From assembly GCF_017315705.1 (NCBI RefSeq), contig NZ_JAFLRF010000038.1, positions 1 to 58,049 of the forward strand: a DNA stretch of 58,049 nucleotides. The letters run 5' to 3'. A program made the translations under genes and the position numbers. The notes under the pieces are model-generated. The model was given only the letters and a program-made list of their open reading frames with translations. It was not told the origin of the DNA and made no database searches. This DNA comes from Trinickia mobilis. GTDB lineage: Bacteria > Pseudomonadota > Gammaproteobacteria > Burkholderiales > Burkholderiaceae. This document shows, piece by piece, positions 26,037 to 34,513 of this stretch. Each line of letters starts with the position of its first letter. Within the stretch, counting starts at the first letter, position 1.

Positions 26037-26819
26037 ATGCCTCATATTGATCTGATGTATTCGGTCTCCGGCCTCGGCGTCGGGTTTCTGGTCGGCCTGA
26101 CCGGCGTCGGCGGCGGTTCGCTGATGACGCCGCTACTCGTGCTGCTGTTCGGCGTGCATCCGGCCACCGCGGTCGGCACCGATCTCTTGTACGCCGCCGC
26201 GACCAAGGCCACCGGCACCCTCGTGCACGGCCTCAAGGGCTCCGTGGACTGGCGCGTGACGGGACGCCTCGCCGCGGGCAGCGTGCCGGCCGCGGCCGTC
26301 ACGCTGTGGATGCTGCATCGCTACGGCATGAACTCGCACGGCGCGACCACGCTGATTCAGACGGTGCTCGGCGTCGCGCTCCTGGTCACCTCGGTCGCGC
26401 TCATCTTCCGGCCGCAACTGGCCGCGTTCGCCGCGCGCCATGCGAGCGCGCCCGCCCCGCTGCGCACCGCGCTCCTCACCGCGCTCACGGGCGCGGTGCT
26501 CGGCGTGCTCGTGTCGCTGACGTCGGTCGGCGCGGGGGCGATCGGCGTGACCGTGCTGCTGCTGCTCTATCCGGCGCTGCCGACGTCGCGCATCGTCGGC
26601 TCCGATATCGCGCATGCGGTGCCGCTCACGCTGATCGCCGGGATGGGACATTGGCTGCTGGGATCGGTCGACTGGTCGCTGCTGCTGTCGCTTTTGGTCG
26701 GGTCGATGCCGGGGATTGCGATCGGCAGTCATCTGTCGGCGCGCGCCCCCGATGCGCTGCTGCGCAATCTGCTCGCGGCGACGTTGACGCTGATCGGGGT
26801 GAGGCTGGTGATCGGCTGA
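26037..26819 (+). CDS. TauE/SafE (TSUP) family membrane transporter
   Basis: A 260-aa inner-membrane protein of the sulfite exporter TauE/SafE family. It shows the two-fold repeat of the family: GLGVGFLVGLTGVGGGSLMTP in the first half and VLGVLVSLTSVGAGAIGVTV in the second, with about eight helices. The family moves sulfite, sulfoacetate or related organosulfur anions outward. ATG 26037 is taken; ATG 26055 is an alternative, and neither has a clear ribosome-binding site. The gene interrupts a run of glycosyltransferase genes on the other strand, and its link to polysaccharide production is not evident. Confidence 0.85.
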   Translation: MPHIDLMYSVSGLGVGFLVGLTGVGGGSLMTPLLVLLFGVHPATAVGTDLLYAAATKATGTLVHGLKGSVDWRVTGRLAAGSVPAAAVTLWMLHRYGMNSHGATTLIQTVLGVALLVTSVALIFRPQLAAFAARHASAPAPLRTALLTALTGAVLGVLVSLTSVGAGAIGVTVLLLLYPALPTSRIVGSDIAHAVPLTLIAGMGHWLLGSVDWSLLLSLLVGSMPGIAIGSHLSARAPDALLRNLLAATLTLIGVRLVIG

Positions 26820-26843
26820 GGCGCGGGCTTATTTGTCTCGTGC

Positions 26844-27917
26844 TCAGGACGCCGAACCTGCATGCGTGACCTGGCGCGCCACCGCCAGGTAGCGCTCGGC
26901 CGAATCCTGCAGCGTGAGGCCGGTCAGCGTGCGTTCGGCGCGGCGCTGGCCGAGCGCCGTCACGAGCGCGCTTGCGTAGGCCGTCGTGTCGTCGGTGTCG
27001 AGCAGTTGCACGTTCGGAAAGTCCTTTGCGAACGCGAACGGCACAATCTCGCTGCCGACCACCGGAATCCCCGACGCCAGCGCTTCGAGAAACGCAATGC
27101 TGTGTCCTTCCGAGCGCGACGGCATCGCGAAGACGCTCGCGTCGAAGAGCACCTTCGACACATCGGCGCGCGGCCCATCGACGACGACGCGATCCGCGAG
27201 CCCGAGCTTGTTGACGAGGTCGATCACGGCCGCGTGGTACGCGGGATCTTCGACCACGCCGAACAGCAGGAGCCGCGCGTCCCTCACTTCGCGCACGACC
27301 CGGCCGAACGCATGCACCGTCTGCAACTGATTCTTGACCGACGTATAGCGTCCGATCTGCACGATCCGGGGCGCACGGATCACGTCGTTGCAGTCGGCCG
27401 GGTTTGCGAAGCGCGCCATGTCGACGCCGTTCGGAATCACCGTCATCAGCGGATGCCGGCCGACCGCGGCGATGTAGTCCTCGAGGTTCGCCTGGGAGAC
27501 ACCGATCACCGCGCGCGCCCGCGGCGACAGAACGCGCTCGACGCTGCGGAACAAGTGGCGCTCGAAATCGTTGGTCGCCGAATGCATCACGTAGACGATC
27601 GGCACGCCGATCGGCAACGCCCGCGCATAGAACGCGGGGATCGTTGCGTGCGCAAAGATCACGTCGGGCTTTTCGCGGCGAATCACGTGGTACAGATGCC
27701 AGAGCCTGCCGACCACCCCGTGATCTTTGCGCGGAAAGCGGCACGGCACGTCGTTTTCCTGCAGATCGCCGCGCAGCGATTGGAAGTCGTTGTGCTCGGG
27801 CGCGAGCGACGTGACGCATACGGGGTTGCCCTGCCGCCGCTGATGGATGGCAAGGTCCTTCGCGAGCACCTCGGCGCCGGACAAGCGCGGCGCGAGGACG
27901 AGGTGAAGAATCCGCAT
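26844..27917 (-). CDS. GT4-type glycosyltransferase (paralogue of 24496-25587)
   Basis: A 357-aa GT-B glycosyltransferase beginning MRILHLVLAPRLSGAEVLA. Donor-site motifs are VIPNGVDMARF, IVQIGRYTSVKNQLQTVH and SRSEGHSIAFLEALASGIPVV, with the same closing segment TLTGLTLQDSAERYLAVARQV as its paralogue. ATG 27917 overlaps the stop of the flippase gene by one base (TGATG), so it is translationally coupled to it; upstream in-frame codons inside the flippase gene are discarded. It probably adds one sugar of the exopolysaccharide repeat unit. Sugar and linkage cannot be read. Confidence 0.88.
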   Translation of the reverse strand: MRILHLVLAPRLSGAEVLAKDLAIHQRRQGNPVCVTSLAPEHNDFQSLRGDLQENDVPCRFPRKDHGVVGRLWHLYHVIRREKPDVIFAHATIPAFYARALPIGVPIVYVMHSATNDFERHLFRSVERVLSPRARAVIGVSQANLEDYIAAVGRHPLMTVIPNGVDMARFANPADCNDVIRAPRIVQIGRYTSVKNQLQTVHAFGRVVREVRDARLLLFGVVEDPAYHAAVIDLVNKLGLADRVVVDGPRADVSKVLFDASVFAMPSRSEGHSIAFLEALASGIPVVGSEIVPFAFAKDFPNVQLLDTDDTTAYASALVTALGQRRAERTLTGLTLQDSAERYLAVARQVTHAGSAS

Positions 27918-29164
27918 CACGACACCCTCACGGTCCGATAGAGCATCCACAGAGCGGCCGTGCCGAGGCCGGCCGTCATTCCCCACGCGATCCCCGTCAC
28001 GCCCCAGTAGTGCGTGGCGGGCGGCACCACGGCGAACAGCACGATCACCTGCATCACCGACGCCTGCGTCGTCGCACGCGCATCGCCGACCGCGCGCAGG
28101 TACGAGACGAGCACGGCGATCAGCGCGCCGATCGCCATGTTGACGACAAAGATCTTGAAGAGCGGCACGGCCGACATCCATGCGGGCCCGAGCACGAGCG
28201 AGAAGAGCGGCGCGGCGAGCATGCGCAGCACGACCACGATCATCGCGAGCCCGGCGGCGGCAACGATCAGATAGAGCTTGAAGACGCGCGCGGCCGCGTG
28301 CGCGTCGTGCCGGTGCTGCGCGGAAAACGTCGGGAACAGGTACTGCGACATCGCGATCGCGGCATCGGCGAGCAGCATTTGCGCGAGACGCGACGACATT
28401 TGATAGGCGCCGAGTTGCGTCGGGCCGAGCAGCTTGCCGACGACGATCTTGTCGAACTGATTGAGCACTAGGTTCACGACGCTGCTCGCCCAGATCCAGC
28501 GGCTAAAGCCGATATAGTGGCCGATGCCCGACCACGAGAGCTTGAGCGGCGGACGCGGCTGCATCGTGGCCCACGTGAGCGTGCTCTTGATGCTCTCGCC
28601 GACCACCATGCCGATCAGCACCGAATACGCACCGGCCCCCGCGAACGCGAGCATGAGGCCGAAGCAGCAATCGGCGAACGCCGCCGAAATCTCCACGCCT
28701 GCGATGTGCTGGAAACGCCGCTCGCGCTGCACGACGAAGTAAGTCGGCGAGGCAATGCCGCGAATGAGCGGCAGCGCGGCAGCGAGCTGCAGCAACAGGA
28801 GCGAGCCGCCGAGATGGAACTGGCTCTGCATGAGCGGCGCCAAGGCGATGAGCAGCAGCCCGACGAACACGCCGCGCGCGGCGAGCGTCGTCCAGACGGC
28901 GCCGAGCTCGGCGCGCGAAGGCGTCTCGCGGCCTTGAATGACGGCTTGCGCCAGCCCGGTATCGGACAACGATTCGGCAATGGCGACCGCCAGCAGCGCG
29001 ACGCTCACGCTGCCGATCGCGGCCGGCCCGAGAATCCGGCCGATGGCGAGAAACTTGACGGCCACGAGCCCGCGCACGATCACCTGCTGCAGCAGCACCC
29101 AGGTGGCGGCGCTCGCGCCGAAGCCCGCGTGCATTGAAAACGCCGGAAGCCTCACAGATCTCAC
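27917..29164 (-). CDS. wzx: Polysaccharide repeat-unit flippase (Wzx-like)
   Basis: A 415-aa, almost wholly hydrophobic inner-membrane protein with about twelve helices. It belongs to the polysaccharide transporter / MATE-like superfamily, indicated by the early segment LQQVIVRGLVAVKFLAIGRILGPAAIGSVSVALL and the central helix LNQFDKIVVGKLLGPTQLGAYQMSSRLAQML. Wzx moves the lipid-linked repeat unit across the inner membrane before Wzy polymerises it. It is the first gene of a two-gene unit with a glycosyltransferase. The divergent glycosyltransferase at 29642 starts 477 bases away. Confidence 0.85.
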   Translation of the reverse strand: MRSVRLPAFSMHAGFGASAATWVLLQQVIVRGLVAVKFLAIGRILGPAAIGSVSVALLAVAIAESLSDTGLAQAVIQGRETPSRAELGAVWTTLAARGVFVGLLLIALAPLMQSQFHLGGSLLLLQLAAALPLIRGIASPTYFVVQRERRFQHIAGVEISAAFADCCFGLMLAFAGAGAYSVLIGMVVGESIKSTLTWATMQPRPPLKLSWSGIGHYIGFSRWIWASSVVNLVLNQFDKIVVGKLLGPTQLGAYQMSSRLAQMLLADAAIAMSQYLFPTFSAQHRHDAHAAARVFKLYLIVAAAGLAMIVVVLRMLAAPLFSLVLGPAWMSAVPLFKIFVVNMAIGALIAVLVSYLRAVGDARATTQASVMQVIVLFAVVPPATHYWGVTGIAWGMTAGLGTAALWMLYRTVRVS

Positions 29165-29641
29165 TCAGTCCCCCGTCGCGTATTGACATCGAGTGCGTTG
29201 CATGGGGCCGGAGTAAGCGCTGAAGCGCTAACTCCGGCCGACAACGTTATTGAACATACGAAAACAGCCGGACGCTGGTCCTGCGAAGACGCACGCAATA
29301 AATTCGTCCGTCAGCCTCTCCGCCCGGCAATGATTGCAAAAGTAACCCGTCCGCTGCAGCTTTGAGCGCCATCTAGTAGGCAATATCCGCACGGCTGTTT
29401 GCGGGCGCACTGTCTTTTTTCGCCAGAAAAACGGCGAATTTGGCGGTTCGATCAGTGCCGGGAATGTTAGGGTCTAGCTATGCGCAGAACGTGTGCACGT
29501 TCTATGCATCGACAAACCCCGGTTTGACCCCAAGCCCGGCGCTTTGCACTGCAACATTGTCGATCGGAGCGAGCGCTTGAGTGCTGACTCCGATTCCATA
29601 CAACGTCAGCTCCGCCCGGGCATTCACGTTGAAACGACGCG
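29165..29641. promoter_or_regulatory. Divergent regulatory region with two related hairpins
   Basis: These 477 bases separate the wzx gene from the glycosyltransferase at 29642 and are AT-richer than the coding flanks. They include the hairpin at 29206-29239 and a weaker inverted relative of it at 29565-29592, and probably promoters for both sides. No gene is supported. Confidence 0.5.
29206..29239. repeat. Imperfect 15-bp hairpin, part of a small repeated element
   Basis: GGCCGGAGT pairs with ACTCCGGCC, followed after one A-A mismatch by AGCGCT / AGCGCT. The 31-base block from 29198 recurs at 30871-30901 with 27 of 31 identities, in the same orientation, at the other end of the glycosyltransferase gene 29642-30865. 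A third, inverted relative is at 29565-29592. The role is unknown; REP-like element or transcription terminator are both possible. Confidence 0.6.
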
Positions 29642-30865
29642 ATGGCTCATGCGACTCAACCCGCGACATCACGCGAATTCGTGTTGATCGTCGAACCCAA
29701 CTTCACCGGCCACCGGTGGCGCTACGCCGAATGGGCCGCGGATGCGTATACCGAAGCCGGCCACCCGTGCATCGTCGTCACCGAATCGAGCAACGAGGAC
29801 CATCGCCTCGCACGCAAGATTCTTGCCGCGAACCGGCCCGACCTCGAAATCGCCTTCGTCGATCCGCCCGATCGCGACCGCGGCCTCGGGCTCGACCGCA
29901 TCGGCTACGTGCGCTATCACCGCTATTTCCACCACGCGTACCGGATCCTGAGCCGCATTCATCCGCTCGCGCTCGTCGTCGTGCCTTACGTCGACTACTT
30001 TTTTTACGCCCTGCCGTTCCTCGGTTCGCCGTTCGGCAAGACCCCGTGGGTCGGCATTACGATGCGCGCGACGTTCCATCATCGCAAGGTCGGCGTGAAA
30101 GCGCCCGACAGGCCGCTCGTCAACTTGGTCAAGGCGCGGCTCTTCAAGCGCGCGGTGAGATCGGCGGGCATGCGCACGCTCCTGTCGATCGACCCGACCC
30201 TGCTTGAGTGGTGCGCGCACCGCGGCAAGCCCAAGCATGGCGCCGCGATCGAATACCTCGCCGACCCGTTTCCCGACGCGACCGCCGAAGACCCGCAGGT
30301 GGCGCGAGCGCGGCTCGGGCTCGCCCCGGGGCACTACCTCCTGGTGTACGGCGCGATCACCGAGCGCAAGGGCATACGCGAGCTTGTCGAGGCGCTGATG
30401 GCGATGGACGAAGCGCCGACCCTCATCGTCGCCGGCGAGCAGGACATGGAGATCCGCGAGTTTCTTCGGGAGAATGCGCCGCGTATGACCCCGACGCCGC
30501 TGATGCTCGATTCGTTCATCAGCAACGAAACGGAGTTCGATCTCTTCTCGGCATGCGACGCGGTGTGGCTCGGTTACAAGGGGCACTACGGAATGAGCGG
30601 CGTGCTCGTGCAGGCCTATCGTTTCGGCAAGCCGGTGATTGCGACGGCCGAGGGCCTGATCGGCTGGTTCTGCCAGACAGGCGAATTAGGCCCCGTGGTG
30701 CAGAACCTCGCGCCGGACACGATCGCGTCTGCAATCGAGGAAGTGCTGTTCTCGCGGCATCACGGGCGCAACCCGGGCCATTCTGCCCGCGAGCATCTGC
30801 TCGAAAGAAACACGCTCTCGCAGTTCAAGCTGACGCTGCAGCAGGCAGTCGGCTGGGCGCCGTGA
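29642..30865 (+). CDS. Glycosyltransferase (GT-B fold)
   Basis: A 407-aa protein. The N-terminus is unusual for GT4, beginning after a short leader with FVLIVEPNFTGHRWRYAEW, where the GHR-like loop probably binds the acceptor. The C-terminal half has the donor pattern LLVYGAITERKGIRELVEALM, then SACDAVWLGYKGHYGMSGVLVQAYRFGKPVI, which resembles the E-x7-E region with glycine and serine substitutions. That makes it a divergent member whose family number I do not assign. It is a single gene on the plus strand inside the locus and is followed by the 42-bp repeat array. Confidence 0.78.
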   Translation: MAHATQPATSREFVLIVEPNFTGHRWRYAEWAADAYTEAGHPCIVVTESSNEDHRLARKILAANRPDLEIAFVDPPDRDRGLGLDRIGYVRYHRYFHHAYRILSRIHPLALVVVPYVDYFFYALPFLGSPFGKTPWVGITMRATFHHRKVGVKAPDRPLVNLVKARLFKRAVRSAGMRTLLSIDPTLLEWCAHRGKPKHGAAIEYLADPFPDATAEDPQVARARLGLAPGHYLLVYGAITERKGIRELVEALMAMDEAPTLIVAGEQDMEIREFLRENAPRMTPTPLMLDSFISNETEFDLFSACDAVWLGYKGHYGMSGVLVQAYRFGKPVIATAEGLIGWFCQTGELGPVVQNLAPDTIASAIEEVLFSRHHGRNPGHSAREHLLERNTLSQFKLTLQQAVGWAP

Positions 30866-30893
30866 CGGCTTTGCATGGGGCCGGACTCAGTGC

Positions 30894-31410
30894 TGAAGCT
30901 CGTGTTCCTTCCCTAGACAGCGGAATTGCGCGGTGTGGGGCGCGGGCTCCGCGCTCAAACATTCGAATTTCATGGTGTGAGGCTCGCGCTCCAGCCTCAA
31001 ACAGTCGAACGCCGAGGTCTGAGCTCGCGTTCCACGCTCAAAGCGTGGACAACTCCACGGTCTGAGGCCCGCGTTCCGCCCTCAATGAGTCGAACTCCGA
31101 GTCCAGCCTCAAACAGTCGAACGCCGAGGTCTGAGCTCGCGTTCCACGCTCAAAGCGTGGACAACTCCACGGTCTGAGGCCCGCGTTCCGCCCTCAATGA
31201 GTCGAACTCCGAGGTCGGAGGCTGACGTTCCGCCCTCAAAGCGTCGAAGTCGTCGATCTGAGGCTCGGACTTCGGCCCTCCAACAGTCGAATGCGCCCGT
31301 TTGAGGCTCGCGTTCCGCCTTCAAACATTCGAACTTCACGGTCGGGGGCTCGCGTTTCCATCTTCGGCGTTCGAGTTCGATGGTTTGTGGTTCGATTTCC
31401 AGCCTCAGAC
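30894..31410. repeat. Degenerate 42-bp tandem repeat array (about 12 units)
   Basis: Units start with TGAGG(C/-)TCGCGTTCC and end around CCACGGTC. They can be laid out at 30894, 30936, 30978, 31020 (43), 31063 (39, truncated), 31102 (30, partial), 31132 (43), 31175, 31217, 31259 (43), 31302, 31344 and 31386 (partial). The consensus is preserved but individual units differ at many positions. The period of 42 bases equals 14 codons, and the minus frame 31109-31918 is open through the array with a 14-residue periodicity, but this frame is not that of the neighbouring acyltransferase. Confidence 0.88.
30990..31213. repeat. Perfect 112-bp tandem duplication inside the 42-bp array
   Basis: Bases 30990-31101 and 31102-31213 are identical over all 112 positions, beginning TCCAGCCTCAAACAG and ending AACTCCGAG. 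The units elsewhere in the array have drifted, so this duplication is much younger. Its length is not a multiple of 42, so it arose by slippage or unequal crossover between non-equivalent positions. Confidence 0.9.
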
Positions 31411-31428
31411 CCCACTTAACGCACAGCT

Positions 31429-32643
31429 TCACGAAGGCTGGCCGCCGACGCCGCTGACGGCCGGCACCTCCTCGACCTTTGGCGGATTCTGCGGCGCGCT
31501 TTCCGGTTCGGCCGCCGGCTTCGCCGCTTCCACGGCAAGCACTTGCTGCCGCGCCGGGAACATCTTGTTGCGCAAGAGCAGGAACGGGAACTCGACGGCG
31601 CGCGTCATCACATAGCCGACGACGATCGCAATCGCGGTCTGCCCGGAGAGCACGATCGCCCACGCGACGAGCGGCGGCACGCCGAGCGCGGCGGTCTTGT
31701 GGATCAGGATGTCGCCGGGCGCAAGCGCGATCGAATGCCAGAGGTAGATCCCGTACGAATACACGCCGATCCACGCGATCGCGCGGAACACGAGCGATCG
31801 GCGGATCTTGGCCGAGTACTCGAGCATGAACACGATCAGCGCGACGTAGCCGATCGCCTGAATCGTGTAGCCGATGCTTTCGTCGATCGCGAAGTGCTTG
31901 GTCGCGAGCGCGAGCCACGCTACGAGCATCGCCAGGAGCGCGAGCAACACGCCCTTGCGCTGCGCGAAACGCCGGTAGGCCTCGGGCTTCATCCAGTAGA
32001 CCACGGCGAGGATCACGCCCGCGAGCAGGCTATCGATGCGGTATTGCGTGTAGTAGAAGGCCGCATCGAGATTGCCCTCTGCGACGGCCACGCAGCGCGC
32101 GATCAACACCGCCACGCAGATCGTGCCGAGCACGCCGAGGATCGTGTTCGCTCGCACGCGCCAGTGCGCGAACAGCAGCAGCAAGGCCGGCAGGAACAGG
32201 TAAAAGTGCTCTTCGACCGCGAGGCTCCACGTCTGGTCAAGCGACGTGCCGAAGTAATTCTGCATGTGCGTCAGGTTTTGCCACAGGAAGGTGCTGGCCG
32301 GGTGACGCCTCACGAGCACGTGAAAGAGGATCAGCACGTAGTACGCAGGCCAGATCTTGAAGATCCGCCGCACGATGAAGCGGCGCGCGTCGACGCGGCC
32401 CGTCTGGGCGTATTGGCGCAACAGCAGCCCGCCGACGAGAAAGCCGCTCAGCGTGAAGAACAGATTCACGCCTTCGCGGCCGTAGTTCTTCAGCGGATAT
32501 TCGATGACCGGGATGAACCAGTAGCCGGTATCGATCGTATGGAAGTGATAGCCCATCACGGCAATGATGGCAATGCCGCGTATGAAGTCCAGCTCGATCG
32601 TCCGATCGCGCACGATCGCTTTCGGGCCCCCGAACAAATTCAT
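31429..32643 (-). CDS. Membrane O-acyltransferase (acyltransferase-3 / OafA family)
   Basis: A 404-aa protein with about ten hydrophobic helices. It begins with the family start IELDFIRGIAIIAVMGYHF, whose histidine is the likely catalytic residue, followed by REGVNLFFTLSGFLVGGLLLRQ and the WSLAVEEHFYLFLPALL segment common to this family. These proteins transfer acetyl or other acyl groups to sugars at the periplasmic side. ATG 32643 is preferred, with GGGGGAAGG 5-13 bases upstream, over an in-frame ATG at 32685. The C-terminal 45 residues are a Pro/Ala/Glu tail without membrane segments. It probably decorates the exopolysaccharide. Confidence 0.87.
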   Translation of the reverse strand: MNLFGGPKAIVRDRTIELDFIRGIAIIAVMGYHFHTIDTGYWFIPVIEYPLKNYGREGVNLFFTLSGFLVGGLLLRQYAQTGRVDARRFIVRRIFKIWPAYYVLILFHVLVRRHPASTFLWQNLTHMQNYFGTSLDQTWSLAVEEHFYLFLPALLLLFAHWRVRANTILGVLGTICVAVLIARCVAVAEGNLDAAFYYTQYRIDSLLAGVILAVVYWMKPEAYRRFAQRKGVLLALLAMLVAWLALATKHFAIDESIGYTIQAIGYVALIVFMLEYSAKIRRSLVFRAIAWIGVYSYGIYLWHSIALAPGDILIHKTAALGVPPLVAWAIVLSGQTAIAIVVGYVMTRAVEFPFLLLRNKMFPARQQVLAVEAAKPAAEPESAPQNPPKVEEVPAVSGVGGQPS

Positions 32644-32943
32644 TCGCCTTCCCCCTTCGGGATTGCGTGCTTCGCTTGATCCCATTGTTTAAACATCCCC
32701 TGCATTCGCATCTTCGTTCGGCCAGTCCGCCTTCGTCCGCCAACATCACGGCAGGTGCCGACATTCAGCGCACATTTAGCAATGCGCGTGCCTGCATGGG
32801 TGGGAAAAGCATCTGTCGCAGGACGCCGAATCGTAGTCGTTTCACGCCGCGCCGGGCTGGAACGCTACGTGCTCGCGTTATAGTCGGTTGATAACATCGC
32901 GCGTCAAGGCGCCTTCAAAATCACAGGGAGAGGACCGGCTTCT
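32644..32943. promoter_or_regulatory. Divergent promoter region between the acyltransferase and Wzy-like genes
   Basis: These 300 bases separate two divergent polysaccharide genes. A ribosome-binding site (GGGAGAGGA, about 32926-32934) precedes the Wzy-like gene. I did not find a sure -35/-10 pair or operator. Confidence 0.4.
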
Positions 32944-34440
32944 ATGGGAGACACCACGTACCGGCACGCGTTTGCCGGAAAGCCCCCCGTTGAACGAGAA
33001 CCTGCCATGCGCAATAGTTACGCGAACCTCTGGATATGGCTGTTCATATGTCCGCTCGCGATGGACTACAAGGCAGTCGACGATCAATCGAGTCACCTCG
33101 CGCAAGTCCTCCTGGCGTTGCCGACGCTCGGCGCGGGCCTCGCGCTCTGGCTGATCGCGCCGCGCTTCGCGGTCAAGTCGAAGCTGCGCGCGTTAGTCAC
33201 GTTCTCGCTGATCTTGTGCGTGCCTGCGAGCCTGATCACGGAACTGATCCAGGAGAACGATTTCGGCAACTACCTGCGCGTGCAGCTGCCGTTCGCGCTT
33301 TTCATGCTCGGCTATCTCGCGTGCTGCCGCCCGTGGCAGGACTCGCGCATCGAGCAGATCGAAAAGTCCATGTTCTGGGCGAACGTCATCTGCCTCGTCT
33401 TCACGTTCGTCTACGGGATGGCCACCGGCGGCGGGCTCGAGGACGTGCGCTACCGGATCGTGTCGCCGACGTTTCTCGCGCTGCAAGCGGTGCTGCTGCA
33501 CGAGTTCGTCATCGCCAAGCGCTTCACGCCGTTTACGCTCGCGCTCTTCATGGGGACCATCGTCGTCGAATTGCTGAGCGTCACGCGCAGTCTCTTGATC
33601 GGCACCGCGCTCTTGTTCGCGCTCGCCACCTGGATGAGCGCGCCGTCCCCGCGCTATCTCATGCGCGCAGCGATGCGCGCGCTCGCCACCGGCATCGTCA
33701 TCGCCGGGATGGCGTTCGCGGGGATGCAGCTGTTTCCCGGCGTCGGCGCGCACTGGACGCAGCGGATCCTCTTCGCGTCGGAAGACACGAAGACCGGCAA
33801 GGACCCGACCACGATCACCCGCCTCGCCGAGATGCAAGATCAGTACGACCAGACGATGCAGTCGCCGACGACCATCCTCACCGGCGTCGGCTACGGGCAC
33901 ATGTATCACTACTCGCCGAAGTTCCTGCCCGACCTCGCCGGCCAAATCAGCAAGAAAGACTTCTACGCGATCCATGACTGGGCGGCCGGACACAACTTCT
34001 GGGTCTATCAGTTCTTCGCGGGCGGCCTGCTGTTCGGCATTGCGATGCCGCTCGCCGTGCTGTACGCGCTTTACAAGTGCACCGCGACCTACCGGCGCTG
34101 GCGCGCAACCGCGCCGGCCGCCCCCTACCTGCCCGTGCTCGGGCGCGCGATCCTCGTGACCGCGGCGCTGCCGGCGACGTCGATCGGCGGCAATCCGCTC
34201 GGCCCGCGTTTTTCCGGCCTCGTGTTCGGCGTCTCGCTCGGGCTGATGGTCGCGATGACCATCCAATTGAAGCGCCTCGCGGCCACGCATCCGCACCGCG
34301 CGTCGCGCTCGGAGGGGCGGCGCAAACCCCAGCCGCGGCGCGAGCCGCACTTCGCGCCGACGCGCGAAACCACCGCCGGCACGCAAGGGCGGCTCGAACG
34401 CGTCGAGCGTATCGGCGAGCGCACCGAACCCACCGTATGA
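32944..34440 (+). CDS. wzy: O-antigen ligase/polymerase-like membrane protein (Wzy-like)
   Basis: A 498-aa integral membrane protein with about eleven helices and one large periplasmic loop between about residues 255 and 340 (THWTQRILF to DWAAGHNFWV). The His/Asp pair near the end of that loop, DWAAGHNFW, fits the Wzy/WaaL fold, in which D-x2-G-H-N is a common motif. Wzy links repeat units delivered by Wzx. The last 75 residues are hydrophilic and Arg/Pro-rich, probably cytoplasmic. ATG 32944 has a good purine-rich site; ATG 33007 directly before the first helix is an alternative. It is followed after 73 bases by a glycosyltransferase on the same strand. Confidence 0.78.
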   Translation: MGDTTYRHAFAGKPPVEREPAMRNSYANLWIWLFICPLAMDYKAVDDQSSHLAQVLLALPTLGAGLALWLIAPRFAVKSKLRALVTFSLILCVPASLITELIQENDFGNYLRVQLPFALFMLGYLACCRPWQDSRIEQIEKSMFWANVICLVFTFVYGMATGGGLEDVRYRIVSPTFLALQAVLLHEFVIAKRFTPFTLALFMGTIVVELLSVTRSLLIGTALLFALATWMSAPSPRYLMRAAMRALATGIVIAGMAFAGMQLFPGVGAHWTQRILFASEDTKTGKDPTTITRLAEMQDQYDQTMQSPTTILTGVGYGHMYHYSPKFLPDLAGQISKKDFYAIHDWAAGHNFWVYQFFAGGLLFGIAMPLAVLYALYKCTATYRRWRATAPAAPYLPVLGRAILVTAALPATSIGGNPLGPRFSGLVFGVSLGLMVAMTIQLKRLAATHPHRASRSEGRRKPQPRREPHFAPTRETTAGTQGRLERVERIGERTEPTV

Positions 34441-34513
34441 CGGTATGAACGCCGCGTGCCGCGCCGTGCGGCACGCGCCACTCAGACGGACAACCGACAC
34501 GAAGCGTACGCCG

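Larger units (their letters stand above)
30866..31428. other. Intergenic region between two convergent 3' ends, occupied by a tandem-repeat array
   Basis: The 563 bases between the end of the glycosyltransferase (30865) and the end of the acyltransferase (31429) consist almost wholly of the degenerate 42-bp array (30894-31410), preceded by a copy of the small repeated motif at 30871-30901. No gene is supported. Confidence 0.7.

Noticed and set aside
26037-26819. TauE-like gene as part of a mobile element
   Set aside because: No transposase, terminal inverted repeats or target-site duplications are seen around it, so its position between paralogues is only a curiosity.
30926-31177. Short plus-strand frame through the 42-bp repeats as a repeat protein
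   Set aside because: The frame is broken by the unit-length changes (39, 43 and 30 bases), has no ribosome-binding site, and the array lies between two gene ends.
30894-31410. CRISPR array
   Set aside because: Units are contiguous with no unique spacers, the repeats are degenerate and no cas genes are nearby.
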